Source: Ga0077527 sp038316355
GTDB lineage: Bacteria; Pseudomonadota; Gammaproteobacteria; Burkholderiales; SG8-41
Direction of reading: 5' to 3'
Length of the DNA stretch: 64,000 bases
NCBI GenBank assembly: GCA_038316355.1
Contig: JBBQAO010000004.1
Span: 35,337 to 99,336, forward strand
Shown here: positions 51,855-60,928 of the stretch, one piece after another
Layout: each line of letters begins with the position of its first letter
How positions within the stretch are numbered: the first letter of the stretch is position 1
Made by a program: the position numbers and the translations under genes
The notes under the pieces: model-generated
What the model was told of the DNA's origin: nothing
Seen by the model: only the letters and a program-made list of their open reading frames with translations
Databases searched by the model: none

Positions 51855-52790
51855 ATGCCGCAAATCGCCTCGTTCGACGACGTCAAAGCCCAGCGCAAGG
51901 AACGCCAGGTACCCACCGGGACCGCATGGCGAACCAATTTCCTTCTGCCTGACGAGGCCGATCCGGAGGCGGCACAGGCTTTTCTGGTTGAGGGCACGCC
52001 GGGCCGTGTGATCAAGCCGCATTTTCACGATTACGACCAATATCAGGTTGCCGTCAGTGGTGGCGGTCTGATGGGAAAACACCAGTTGGCCATCAACGCA
52101 GTGCATTTTTCGCGCAAGTCAACGCCGTACGGTCCCATCGTGTTCGGCGATCAGCAATTGGGTTTCCTCACGCTGCGCGCGCACAAGGATCCCGGTGCGC
52201 AGTACATGGACAATCCCGAATCCCGCAGCAAGCTGATGGCGCTGGAAAACCGCAAACCCTGGCAAGCCACGGAGTTGCCTGAATTCGAGCCAACGACGCC
52301 TGATGCGGCATTGCATACGTTCAGCGACATCAGGTCTGATGACGGCCTCGCCAGTTTTTCGCTGAGCGTGGCGCCGAATGCCAAGGCACTGGCGCCAGAT
52401 CCCGCGCACAGCAACGGTCAGTATCTGATCATCGTCCGCGGCAGCCTGCATTACGAGGGCAAGGAATACAAAGCGCTGTCGGTGGCGTTCGTGAAACCGC
52501 TGGAAGGGCGGTTCGAACTGGTCGCCGGCGCTGAAGGCCTCGATGTGCTGGTACTGCATTTCCCGCGCGAGGTCGTGACCCAGGCTGTGGCCGCACCGCA
52601 AGTCGCCCAGCGCGCACCCGGCACCCGCAAATGGCAGTGCATGTTGTGCGCTTTTGTTTATGACGAAGCGCAGGGCATGCCCCACGAAGGTGTTGCGCCA
52701 GGCACGCCCTGGGAAGATGTGCCGGAGACCTGGTTCTGTCCGGATTGCTCGGCGAGCAAGAGTGATTTCGAGATGGCGCTGGTCGAGTAA
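51855..52790 (+). CDS. Cupin protein with C-terminal rubredoxin domain
   Basis: A 311-residue fusion. A cupin fold covers about residues 20-240 (RVIKPHFHDYDQYQVAVSG near 51-69; a second barrel-like half ends near 240). Residues 258-305 are a rubredoxin with Cys262-x-x-Cys265 and Cys295-x-x-Cys298, binding one iron. The His-rich cupin strand PHFHDYDQ can bind a metal. A cupin and a rubredoxin in one chain suggests a metal-dependent oxygenase with its own electron carrier. The following dioxygenase gene starts about 24 bases later. Confidence 0.82.
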   Translation: MPQIASFDDVKAQRKERQVPTGTAWRTNFLLPDEADPEAAQAFLVEGTPGRVIKPHFHDYDQYQVAVSGGGLMGKHQLAINAVHFSRKSTPYGPIVFGDQQLGFLTLRAHKDPGAQYMDNPESRSKLMALENRKPWQATELPEFEPTTPDAALHTFSDIRSDDGLASFSLSVAPNAKALAPDPAHSNGQYLIIVRGSLHYEGKEYKALSVAFVKPLEGRFELVAGAEGLDVLVLHFPREVVTQAVAAPQVAQRAPGTRKWQCMLCAFVYDEAQGMPHEGVAPGTPWEDVPETWFCPDCSASKSDFEMALVE

Positions 52791-52819
52791 CACCACTCCG
52801 GCGTTCTCTCCGGATGGTC

Positions 52820-53905
52820 ATGGCCTTCCAATTGCAGGAAACCTCTGCCGCATGGACTGCGGCAGAATTCGAAGCCGATCGGCCGCGCTGGTTGTTCACA
52901 CTGGATGACCGCGCGCGCTGTGATCTGGTTGCCGCGCTGACTCAGGCGCTTGATCCTGACAAAACACTGTTTGATTACCGCCGCGAGGATTTTGATCTCG
53001 GTTCAGCGGCGCCGGTGATTGCTGCGGCGTTTCGCGAAATGCAGCACGGCCGCGGTGTGGCGCTGATTCGTGGTCTGCCGCGCGAGGGCCTTGATGAAAA
53101 AGATTTCGAAGTCCTGACCTGGGGCATCGGCCTGCATCACGGTGTCGGTCGGCCGCAAGGCAAGGCCAGCCATTACGTGTCGGCGGTGCGCGATGCCGGC
53201 AACGTCTACCGCACGGGTTCCGGTCGCGGTTACAACTCGAATGCCGAGCTGGATTTCCATACCGACTCCACCGATGTCGTTGCGCTGAGCTGCTACAACA
53301 AGGCGGTGTCCGGCGGCATGAGCATCACCACCAGTTCGGTCGCGGCCTGGTGCGCGATGCGACGTGAACATCCGGACCTCGCCAATCATCTGCATGATCC
53401 GATTCATTTCAGCCGGCAGGGTGAGCAGGCGCCGGACGAGGCGCCGTCCTATCCGCATCCCTTGTTCGATGTCCGTGACGGCAAACTCTTCAGCAAATGG
53501 AACCGCAACCGCGTGACCTCGGCGCAGATGATTGAAGGTGTGCCGCAGTTGTCGAAGCGGCAGTGGCAAGCGCTGGAGGCGTTTGATGCGCTGGTACGCC
53601 GGCCCGATCTCGCGCATTCGATGTGGCTGCAGCCGGGTGATCTGCAGATCATCAACAGCCATGTCACGCTGCATTCGCGTACTGATTTCACCGATCATGA
53701 TGATCCGGCGCAGAAACGTTTGTTGTTTCGCCTGTGGCTGGCACCGCCCGATGGCGATGAATTGCCGGAGAGCTGGAAGGTTCTCTACAAAGCAATTGGC
53801 AAGGGCACGGTGCGTGGGGGCATCATCGGCCAGCAGCACGACGCCGTGCGCAAGAGTTATGAGCAGCGGCAGGCTGCGACGCTGGGCATGCGCCTCAGTG
53901 ATTGA
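52820..53905 (+). CDS. TauD/TfdA-family Fe(II)/2-oxoglutarate-like dioxygenase
   Basis: A 361-residue oxygenase. The iron triad is His147-x-Asp149 (DFHTDS) with a distal His near 281-285 (INSHVTLHSRTDF); the Arg in that stretch fits the 2-oxoglutarate site. GRGVALIRGLP near the start and RGYNSNAELDFHTD are family-typical. The ATG at 52820 is chosen over one six bases earlier. It follows the cupin-rubredoxin gene closely and likely works with it. Substrate unknown. Confidence 0.85.
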   Translation: MAFQLQETSAAWTAAEFEADRPRWLFTLDDRARCDLVAALTQALDPDKTLFDYRREDFDLGSAAPVIAAAFREMQHGRGVALIRGLPREGLDEKDFEVLTWGIGLHHGVGRPQGKASHYVSAVRDAGNVYRTGSGRGYNSNAELDFHTDSTDVVALSCYNKAVSGGMSITTSSVAAWCAMRREHPDLANHLHDPIHFSRQGEQAPDEAPSYPHPLFDVRDGKLFSKWNRNRVTSAQMIEGVPQLSKRQWQALEAFDALVRRPDLAHSMWLQPGDLQIINSHVTLHSRTDFTDHDDPAQKRLLFRLWLAPPDGDELPESWKVLYKAIGKGTVRGGIIGQQHDAVRKSYEQRQAATLGMRLSD

Positions 53906-53926
53906 TTAAAAAATCAATAAAAACAA

Positions 53927-54388
53927 TTAGTTATATACATTTCCCGGGGCGTCTCCGGAATAGCCTGCAATGGGCTTGCCGATTTCCGGCTGGCGCAGAC
54001 GCAGGGACTGCAGCAGTTTCTCCGCCATCTGCAATTCGTTATGCGCTGATGCCCACTCGCCTTTGTCGACCAGTTTGCTTGCCGCAAACAGTCGGTCCTC
54101 GACTTGTTCCATCTCCGGCAGGAACAGGGGGTTTGCGGCCTGGGCTTTAAAATTCTTCGCACGCAGCATCCGCCATTGTCGATAAAGTTCTTCCATCGCG
54201 ACGCGTGAGCTTTGCGGGTCATTCTTGGCAGTGGCGGCAATGGTCGCGTTGAGGGCGCTGGTGACGATGGCGAGGTCACCGGCGAACTCACCGGTCATTT
54301 GCGCGCGGGCCTGCTGCGCGCCGGCGGCCAGTGCAACGCCGAGAAACAGAATCTGCAGCCACTTCATCAAGGGGAGTTCGCGGGTCAT
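53927..54388 (-). CDS. Exported hypothetical helical protein
   Basis: A 153-residue protein with a signal peptide to about residue 29 (GAQQARAQ) and a mature helical part (ALNATIAATAKNDPQSSRVAMEELYRQWRML and onward). The ATG at 54388 has a GGAGG site eight bases upstream and is clear. It converges on the dioxygenase gene. No family recognised. Confidence 0.7.
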   Translation of the reverse strand: MTRELPLMKWLQILFLGVALAAGAQQARAQMTGEFAGDLAIVTSALNATIAATAKNDPQSSRVAMEELYRQWRMLRAKNFKAQAANPLFLPEMEQVEDRLFAASKLVDKGEWASAHNELQMAEKLLQSLRLRQPEIGKPIAGYSGDAPGNVYN

Positions 54389-54485
54389 GGTGTTGCCTCC
54401 AGCGTGAGCAATGCCGGCAGGGGATGCCCCGGCGCGTGCAGATTGGAGCCCGCTTGCGTGCCATGGTTCCCCTCTGGCGGACTTT

Positions 54486-55328
54486 TCAGGCCAGTTTGAG
54501 GGCAACGGCGCCGGCGGTGACGATCAGTATCGACAGATAACGGGTATGGGTGATGCGTTCGCGCAGCACGATGGCGGCGATCAATACCGCAAACACCACC
54601 GAGGTTTCGCGCAATGCAGCAACCAGCGCAATCGGTGCCTGGGTCATCGCCCACAGGGCCAGTGCATAGGAGGCCAGCGCGCAGGTGCCACCGAACAGTC
54701 CGCGCTGCCAGTGTTGTAGCAGGTAAGTTGTGGTGGCCGTGCGATCGCGCAGCAGAAAAATTGTCAACAGCGGAATTGCCGTCAGCAGAAACACCCAGCC
54801 GGTGTAACTCGCGGCATGCCCGGAAAGCCGCACGCCGACGCCGTCGACCAGCGTGTACACGACAATCACGCCCGCAGTGCCTATGGCGAACAGCGCTGCA
54901 TTCACGTGAAAAATCTGTTTGCGCCAGGCGTCACCGGCCAGCAGCATCACGCCGCCACAGATCAGCGCCACGCCGAGCCAGCCGCCGGCAGTCGGTACTT
55001 CAGAGAGCAATAGCGCTGCGGCTATCGCCGATACCGCAGGCGCCGAGCCGCGCATGATCGGATAGGCAAAACTCAGCTCGCCGTGGCGGTATGACATCGC
55101 CACCAGCAGGAAATAAGCGACGTGGATGACTCCCGAAGCCAACAGATAGGGCCAGCTGGCGGGCGCGGGCAGCGGGGCAAAGGGCAAGGTGCAGATCATC
55201 AGTGCACCGGCACCGGCAACCACCAGCACGGTATCCAGTGTGCGGTTGGCCGAGCCGCGGATCATCGCGTTCCAGATCGCGTGCAACAACGCGCCGAGCA
55301 GCACTGCCAGCATGACGTCGATGGCCAT
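54486..55328 (-). CDS. EamA/DMT-family transporter
   Basis: A 280-residue protein of ten membrane helices, made of two EamA repeats (about 1-130 and 145-280). The repeats have GALLHAIWNAMIRG and YPIMRGSAPAVSAIAA at typical places. These proteins export small metabolites. The next minus-strand gene starts 97 bases on. Confidence 0.88.
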   Translation of the reverse strand: MAIDVMLAVLLGALLHAIWNAMIRGSANRTLDTVLVVAGAGALMICTLPFAPLPAPASWPYLLASGVIHVAYFLLVAMSYRHGELSFAYPIMRGSAPAVSAIAAALLLSEVPTAGGWLGVALICGGVMLLAGDAWRKQIFHVNAALFAIGTAGVIVVYTLVDGVGVRLSGHAASYTGWVFLLTAIPLLTIFLLRDRTATTTYLLQHWQRGLFGGTCALASYALALWAMTQAPIALVAALRETSVVFAVLIAAIVLRERITHTRYLSILIVTAGAVALKLA

Positions 55329-55349
55329 GGTGTCTCTGTGTCTGCAGTT

Positions 55350-55634
55350 TTAGTCGCTGCGCAACCAGCGCACGGCGATGATCAGCAGTGGCGTGAGCAG
55401 GAAGACCCAGCCCAGCGTGCGAATGGCCAGCGGCGGTGTCGGGCGGTCGATGCGATGAAATGCATGTCCCCAGCCCTCGCTGCGACTGATGGTTCCGGCG
55501 TACCAGATCAAGCCCAGCGGTATGGCCAGCGGAATCAGCAGTGCTGCTGCGCCGGCCGAGCCTTCGTGCGCCCACATCGCCTGCAGGTAACCCAGCGCAA
55601 TAAAACCGGAAACCAGTCGCTGGCGATCAACCAT
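55350..55634 (-). CDS. Small membrane protein between EamA and CDF genes
   Basis: A 94-residue protein with two membrane helices (about 30-48 and 70-88). It lies three bases after the cation efflux gene and 21 before the EamA gene, so all three form one transcript. Family not recognised. Confidence 0.65.
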   Translation of the reverse strand: MVDRQRLVSGFIALGYLQAMWAHEGSAGAAALLIPLAIPLGLIWYAGTISRSEGWGHAFHRIDRPTPPLAIRTLGWVFLLTPLLIIAVRWLRSD

Positions 55635-55637
55635 GGA

Positions 55638-56564
55638 TCAGCCGTGACCGGTTCCCGGGGCGCAGGCGGCAGCGCAGGCTTCGGCTTCGATCTGCAATGT
55701 GACGTGCTCGATGTCGAAACGTTCGTGCAGCGTGTGTTGTGCTTCACGCAGGATGTCTTCGGTGCTGCGTTCGCCGCGGGTCACCAGATGTGCGGTGAGT
55801 GCTGGTTCTGCGGTGCTCATTGCCCATACATGCAGGTCATGCACCGAGGCGACACCGGCGATGGCCTGCAGACAGTCGCGTACTTCCGGCAGCTTGATGT
55901 GTTCGGGTACGCCGTCGAACAGCAGATGCAACGATTGTTTGAACAGCGACCAGGTGCCGACGATGACGATTAACGCAATCACCAGGCTGGTCGCCGGATC
56001 GATCCAGGTCCAGCCCTGCCAAAGGTACAGCGCTCCGGCGGCAACCACGCCGACGGACACCAGTGCATCGGCGGCCATGTGCAGGAAAGCACCGCGAATG
56101 TTCAGGTCCGACTTGCGTCCGGCCATGAACAGCGCGGCAGTCGCGGCATTGATCAGCACACCGATGCTGGCCACGATCATCACTGTGCCCGCGGCCACCG
56201 GCGAGGGTTCCTGGAAACGCTGGATCGCCTCCCAGCCCAGCGAACCCATGGCCACCAGCAGGATCACCGCGTTGATGAAACTGGCGAGGATGGAACCGCG
56301 GCGCCAGCCGTAAGTGTGGCGGTCGTCGGGGCGCAGCCGTGCTGCGGCGAATGCGGCCCAGGCCAGCAGCAGGCCACCGACGTCGCCGAGGTTGTGTGCG
56401 GCATCGGCAAGCAGGGCCAGTGAACCGGTGACCCAGCCGTAATAGGCTTCGATGATGACAAAGCCGACGTTCAGCGCAATGCCGATGCCGAAGGCGCGGC
56501 CCTGGCCGGGCATGGCGTGGGCATGCCCATGGGGGTCGTGGCTGTGGTTACGCGGGGCGCTCAT
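55638..56564 (-). CDS. Cation diffusion facilitator (CzcD/ZitB-type zinc efflux)
   Basis: A 308-residue CDF exporter. The metal sites are in helix II and V (ALLADAAHNLGDVGG, FLHMAADALVSVG). Six membrane helices span about 25-210, then a cytoplasmic C-terminal domain with an HDLHVW motif. The N-terminus has several His residues (HSHDPHGHAHA). It exports zinc or similar divalent metals in exchange for protons. Confidence 0.93.
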   Translation of the reverse strand: MSAPRNHSHDPHGHAHAMPGQGRAFGIGIALNVGFVIIEAYYGWVTGSLALLADAAHNLGDVGGLLLAWAAFAAARLRPDDRHTYGWRRGSILASFINAVILLVAMGSLGWEAIQRFQEPSPVAAGTVMIVASIGVLINAATAALFMAGRKSDLNIRGAFLHMAADALVSVGVVAAGALYLWQGWTWIDPATSLVIALIVIVGTWSLFKQSLHLLFDGVPEHIKLPEVRDCLQAIAGVASVHDLHVWAMSTAEPALTAHLVTRGERSTEDILREAQHTLHERFDIEHVTLQIEAEACAAACAPGTGHG

Positions 56565-56578
56565 GCAACCACGGGAAG

Positions 56579-57478
56579 TCAGGCAGGCTTGTCGCGCGCA
56601 GCGATCAGGGCGTCGATCACCGGGTGGATGGTTTCGGGTTCAGAGGGGAATTGCACCGGCATGCCGATTTTCACCATCTCGCGCAGCATGGCGATGGTGT
56701 TTTTGGTGTTGCGGTCGCCGGATTTCATTTCATGCAGCAGTTCCAGGCATTCCTTCATCTCGTGAATGCGTCGTTCGCAATGCACTGCAGTGCCGCCGAC
56801 GTAGCGCCGGATGATTTTCTGGAACGGGATGTCGTTGAAAGTGACGGAACTGTCCTCGATCACTTCGTCAAGAATGTTGCGGCGGCGCGCGGCTTCCATG
56901 GTTTCAAGCAGCAGGCCGGCCAGGCCTTTCATCAGCACGCTGCGGATCAGTTTCATCGCGCTGGCATCGCCCGGGTTGACGCCGACGACATTGATGACCA
57001 TGCCGTGCGGCGTCATGCGGTCTCGGAACTCGGCGGCATGCGGGCCGCTGGCGACAAACGGAACCTTCAGTCCCATGATGTCTACCGGGCCCATGATGGA
57101 CGAATCGACGAATTTCGCGGTGTTGCCGATGATTTCGGCGGCCTGTTCCATGTTGTGCGCGGAGTTGCTGCTGGCATCGACATAGAGATGGTCAGGGCGC
57201 AGGTATTTGCGGATTTTTTTCAGGGCAGGCAGCGCAGCCTTGCCGGGGGTGAGGACCAGAATGATGTCGGATTTATTGGCCAGCGTGCCTGCGCTTTTGA
57301 CCAGTTTGACGCCGACCGCTTCCGCGCGCTGGTAAACCGGGTCGCCCGGCTGTGCCTTGGCGCCGCTGCGGCTGTAGGCCACCATGTCCCTGAAACCGGC
57401 CTGCGAGAAATCTCTGGCCAGGCGTACGGCGGCTTCGCCGAAACCCAGCAATCCCAGTCGAATTGGTGCTGAACTCAT
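56579..57478 (-). CDS. NAD(P)-dependent oxidoreductase, 3-hydroxyisobutyrate dehydrogenase-like with DUF1932
   Basis: A 299-residue protein. The N-terminal Rossmann motif GLLGFGEAAVRLARDF and the C-terminal helical domain (from about 180) place it in the beta-hydroxyacid dehydrogenase group with a DUF1932-type C-terminus. Substrate unknown. The conserved SSIMGPVDIMG segment lies where substrate is bound. It is 14 bases upstream of the cation exporter gene. Confidence 0.8.
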   Translation of the reverse strand: MSSAPIRLGLLGFGEAAVRLARDFSQAGFRDMVAYSRSGAKAQPGDPVYQRAEAVGVKLVKSAGTLANKSDIILVLTPGKAALPALKKIRKYLRPDHLYVDASSNSAHNMEQAAEIIGNTAKFVDSSIMGPVDIMGLKVPFVASGPHAAEFRDRMTPHGMVINVVGVNPGDASAMKLIRSVLMKGLAGLLLETMEAARRRNILDEVIEDSSVTFNDIPFQKIIRRYVGGTAVHCERRIHEMKECLELLHEMKSGDRNTKNTIAMLREMVKIGMPVQFPSEPETIHPVIDALIAARDKPA

Positions 57479-57587
57479 GTCTGATGGTCTTTCCGTTATT
57501 GGTCATGGTCTGGCGCCTGAGCTGCAGCCGGGCGGCAGCCCCGAAGTATAGCGGTGCCGGGGCGGATGAGGCGCGCATGGCCAATAC

Positions 57588-57601
57588 TTAATCTATATCA
57601 A
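57588..57601 (+). promoter_or_regulatory. FNR/ANR-like binding site upstream of the fumarate reductase operon
   Basis: The sequence TTAAT-ctat-ATCAA differs at one position from the FNR consensus TTGAT-N4-ATCAA and lies 87 bases before the frdA start. Anaerobic activation by an FNR-type regulator fits the operon's role. The 57479-57688 gap otherwise holds the divergent promoters. Confidence 0.55.
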
Positions 57602-57688
57602 ACACGCCGGACATGGCCCCGCTTAATCTACGGACATCTTGAACAAAAGGCCGGGCAGCTGAATCCGGAATACTCGGGAACTGGCGCA

Positions 57689-59449
57689 GTGGAAATCATC
57701 AAAACAGACGTTGCCGTTCTGGGCGCCGGCGGCGCCGGGTTGCGTGCGGCGATTGCACTGGCGGAAACGCGGCCTGCGCTGAAAATTGCCCTGGTCTCCA
57801 AGGTTTACCCGATGCGCAGTCATACCTGCGCTGCCGAAGGCGGGGCAGCGGGTGTGATCAAGCCCGACGACAGTCTGGACTTTCATTTCCACGATACGGT
57901 CAGTGGCGGCGACTGGTTGTCCGATCAGGATGCGGTGGACTACTTCATCCGCGAAGCGCCCAAGGAGTTGCTGCAGCTGGAACACTGGGGCTGTCCGTGG
58001 AGCCGTGAAGCGAACGGTTCCGTGGCAGTGCGCCCGTTCGGCGGCATGAAAAAGCAGCGCACCTGGTTTGCCGCCGACAAGTCCGGCTTTCACATTCTGC
58101 ATACACTGTTCCAGACGTCGCTGAAGTTTCCGGCGATCCAGCGTTTTGATGAATATTACGTGACCGATCTGGTGGTTGAAGACGGTCAATGCCGGGGTTT
58201 CACCGCGATCGAAATGCGCAGCGGGCAGATGAAATTCATCCGCGCCAATGCAGTCATCATCGCCAGCGGCGGTGCAGGGCGCATGTTTCCGTTCACGACC
58301 AATGGCGCGATCAAGACTGGCGACGGCATGGCGCTGGCCTATCGTGCGGGTGTGCCGCTGAAGGATATGGAGTTTGTGCAGTATCACCCGACTGGTCTGC
58401 CGAATACCGGAACGCTGCTGACTGAAGCCTGTCGCGGTGAAGGCGGCATCCTGGTCAACAAGAACGGCCGCCGCTTCCTGCAGGACTACGGCATGGGGCC
58501 GGAGACACCCGTCGGCCAGCCGGTGCTGAAAACCATGGAACTGGGGCCGCGTGACCGCGTCAGCCAGGCGTTCTGGCACGAACAGAAAAAGGGCAACATG
58601 GTGCAGACGCGGTGGGGCGACTGCATGATGCTCGACCTGCGCCATCTCGGCGAACAGAAAATCAATGAACGGCTGCCGCTGGTGCGCGACATGGCGACCA
58701 GTTATCTCAGCGTCGATCCGGTGACCGATCCGGTGCCGGTGCGGCCGGTGGTGCATTACATGATGGGCGGCATCGATACCGATATCCGCGCGGCGACTTC
58801 AGTGAAAGGCCTTTATGCGGCGGGTGAGTGCGCGTGCGTCAGCATCAACGGCGCGAATCGCCTCGGCTCGAACTCGCTGACCGAGTTGCTGGTCTTCGGC
58901 CGGCGTGCTGCGCTGAGCGCGCTGGAGTATCTGGACAACGGCGCGGGTGCGGCAAACGAATCGGCCATTACGGCCGGCGCGAACGACGCACAGGGACGCT
59001 TGCGTGTATTGTTCAGTCGCACCGGCGGTACCGAGACCTTAGCCGGCCTGCGCAGGGAAATGATGGCGACGATGGAGGAAAACGCCGGCATTTACCGCAG
59101 CGGCGAAGGGTTGCAGCAGGCCTGTGCCACGCTGGCCGCATTGCGCGAGCGTTATGCGCGCATCGAGTTGCATGACAAGACCAACGTCTATAACACCGAC
59201 CTGCTGCAGGCCATGGAACTGGGCGCGATGCTGGATTGTGCGGAGGCGGTGACGGTCAGTGCGCTGGAGCGGCGCGAATCGCGCGGCGCCCACCAGCGGC
59301 TGGATTTCACGGCGCGTGACGATGACAAATACCTGCGGCACAGTCTTGCCCGCTACCGTGGCGCACAGCCGCCTGAAATCGGTTATTCCGACGTGGTGAT
59401 CACCCGTTCGCCGCCCGGTGTGCGCGATTATTCAGGGGAACAGAAATGA
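57689..59449 (+). CDS. frdA: Fumarate reductase flavoprotein subunit
   Basis: A 586-residue flavoprotein of the succinate dehydrogenase/fumarate reductase family. The FAD is probably covalent at His45 (MRSHTCAAEGG), at the same position as in E. coli FrdA. The dinucleotide motif LGAGGAGLRAA and the catalytic segment HPTGLPNTGTLLTEACRGEGG are present. The start GTG at 57689 is the best in-frame choice; an earlier in-frame start at 57554 has no support. FrdA with FrdC and FrdD anchors argues for fumarate reductase. It overlaps frdB by four bases. Confidence 0.92.
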   Translation: MEIIKTDVAVLGAGGAGLRAAIALAETRPALKIALVSKVYPMRSHTCAAEGGAAGVIKPDDSLDFHFHDTVSGGDWLSDQDAVDYFIREAPKELLQLEHWGCPWSREANGSVAVRPFGGMKKQRTWFAADKSGFHILHTLFQTSLKFPAIQRFDEYYVTDLVVEDGQCRGFTAIEMRSGQMKFIRANAVIIASGGAGRMFPFTTNGAIKTGDGMALAYRAGVPLKDMEFVQYHPTGLPNTGTLLTEACRGEGGILVNKNGRRFLQDYGMGPETPVGQPVLKTMELGPRDRVSQAFWHEQKKGNMVQTRWGDCMMLDLRHLGEQKINERLPLVRDMATSYLSVDPVTDPVPVRPVVHYMMGGIDTDIRAATSVKGLYAAGECACVSINGANRLGSNSLTELLVFGRRAALSALEYLDNGAGAANESAITAGANDAQGRLRVLFSRTGGTETLAGLRREMMATMEENAGIYRSGEGLQQACATLAALRERYARIELHDKTNVYNTDLLQAMELGAMLDCAEAVTVSALERRESRGAHQRLDFTARDDDKYLRHSLARYRGAQPPEIGYSDVVITRSPPGVRDYSGEQK

Positions 59450-60189
59450 GCGAACGCACCGTCGAACTGGAGGTGCTGCGCTTCAATCCGGAAACGGACA
59501 GCGAGCCGCGCTTCCAGCGTTACAGCGTGCCCTGCATGAACGAGTGGGTGGTGCTGGACGCGCTGAACCACGTCAAGGAAATCATGGACCCGACGCTGAG
59601 TTACCGCTGGTCCTGTCACATGGCCGTCTGCGGCAGTTGCGGCATGATGATCAATGGCGAACCGAAGCTGGCCTGCAAGGCCTTCCTGCGCGAGTACGAG
59701 GGAGTGATCCGTGTCGAGCCGCTGGCGCATTTTCCGATCCAGCGCGATCTGGTCACGGTGATTGACGATTTTGTCACCAAACTCAAACGCGTCAAGCCGT
59801 ACCTGATTCCGAAAGCAGTTCAGCCGGTCGAGGCCGGCGAATTCCGGCAGTCGCCCGCCGAGCTCAAGCGCTACAAGCAGTACACGCTGTGCATCAACTG
59901 CATGCTCTGTTATGCGGCCTGTCCGGAATACGGTCTGGTGCCCAAGTTCATCGGCCCGGCGGCGATTTCACTGGCCCACCGTTACAACGAGGATTCGCGT
60001 GATGGCGGTCGCGAGGAGCGGCAGCAGGAAATCGCCTCGAATGAAGGGGTATGGGAGTGTTCATTCGTCGGCGCCTGTTCCGAGGTCTGCCCGGAGCATG
60101 TCGATCCGGCCGGGGCATTGCAGCAGGTCAAGATCAAGAGCACCGTCGACTGGTATCAGGAACACCTGATGCCCTGGAACAAAAAATGA
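59446..60189 (+). CDS. frdB: Fumarate reductase iron-sulfur subunit
   Basis: A 247-residue subunit carrying three clusters. The [2Fe-2S] ligands are Cys57, Cys62, Cys65 and Cys77. The later motifs CINCMLCYAACP and CSFVGACSEVCPEHVDP supply the [4Fe-4S] and [3Fe-4S] clusters. It passes electrons from the quinol site to FAD. It overlaps frdA and frdC by four bases each. Confidence 0.95.
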   Translation: MSERTVELEVLRFNPETDSEPRFQRYSVPCMNEWVVLDALNHVKEIMDPTLSYRWSCHMAVCGSCGMMINGEPKLACKAFLREYEGVIRVEPLAHFPIQRDLVTVIDDFVTKLKRVKPYLIPKAVQPVEAGEFRQSPAELKRYKQYTLCINCMLCYAACPEYGLVPKFIGPAAISLAHRYNEDSRDGGREERQQEIASNEGVWECSFVGACSEVCPEHVDPAGALQQVKIKSTVDWYQEHLMPWNKK

Positions 60190-60584
60190 GCGCTCACGGC
60201 AAACCCTACGTGCGCGAAGTGTCCCGCTACGCGTGGTTTTTTCGCAGCCCGCGTTACCTGCGTTACATGGTGCGTGAGGTAACCTGTGTATTCATCGCGC
60301 TGCATGCGCTGATCCTGCTGGTGGCATTGCGGCGACTGTCCGAGGGTCGTGAAGCCTGGGAGTCCTTCCTGCACAACCTGACCGGACCGGCCGGGGTGGT
60401 GCTGCAACTGGTGATCCTGGCCTTCGCGGTCTATCACTCGACGTCATGGTTCAATGTAACGCCCAAGGCCATGCCGGTGCAGATCGGCGAGAAGTTCCTG
60501 CCGGGGGCTGTGATCATTGGCGCACATTACGCCGGATGGTTCGTTGCATCCATCGCCGTGCTGTTCCTCGCGGGGGCGTTTTGA
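60186..60584 (+). CDS. frdC: Fumarate reductase membrane anchor FrdC
   Basis: A 132-residue three-helix anchor of the E. coli type: FFRSPRYLRYMVREVTCVFIALHALILL, then a second helix near 78-96 and a third near 110-130. It helps form the quinol site and holds FrdAB at the membrane. The ATG overlaps the frdB stop. Confidence 0.92.
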   Translation: MSAHGKPYVREVSRYAWFFRSPRYLRYMVREVTCVFIALHALILLVALRRLSEGREAWESFLHNLTGPAGVVLQLVILAFAVYHSTSWFNVTPKAMPVQIGEKFLPGAVIIGAHYAGWFVASIAVLFLAGAF

Positions 60585-60585
60585 C

Positions 60586-60927
60586 ATGGCCAAATCCAAC
60601 AAGCCGATTGTCTGGGGACTGTTTGCTGCCGGGGGCACGGTGACGGCGTTCCTGACACCGGCACTGGTGCTGCTGACTTTGTTGCCCGCCTTCGGTGTGA
60701 TGCCCGAACTGCTTGCTTACGATAATCTTCGTGCGTTCGCCGGCCTCTGGATTGGCAAGCTGATCTTGTTCGGTATGCTGTTCCTGATGCTGTGGCATGC
60801 CGCGCACCGTCTTCGTGTCACGCTCCACGACTTTGGCGTTCGTGCCGATGGCGCAGTGGCGGTTGCGGTTTATCTGGCTGCCGTCGCAGGTACGCTGGCC
60901 GCAGGCTACTTCTTGCTGAGAATCTGA
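60586..60927 (+). CDS. frdD: Fumarate reductase membrane anchor FrdD
   Basis: A 113-residue three-helix partner of FrdC. SNKPIVWGLFAAGGTVTAFLTP is the FrdD opening, and WHAAHRLRVTLHDFGV is its conserved central loop. It is one base after frdC and one base before rquA. Confidence 0.92.
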   Translation: MAKSNKPIVWGLFAAGGTVTAFLTPALVLLTLLPAFGVMPELLAYDNLRAFAGLWIGKLILFGMLFLMLWHAAHRLRVTLHDFGVRADGAVAVAVYLAAVAGTLAAGYFLLRI

Positions 60928-60928
60928 A

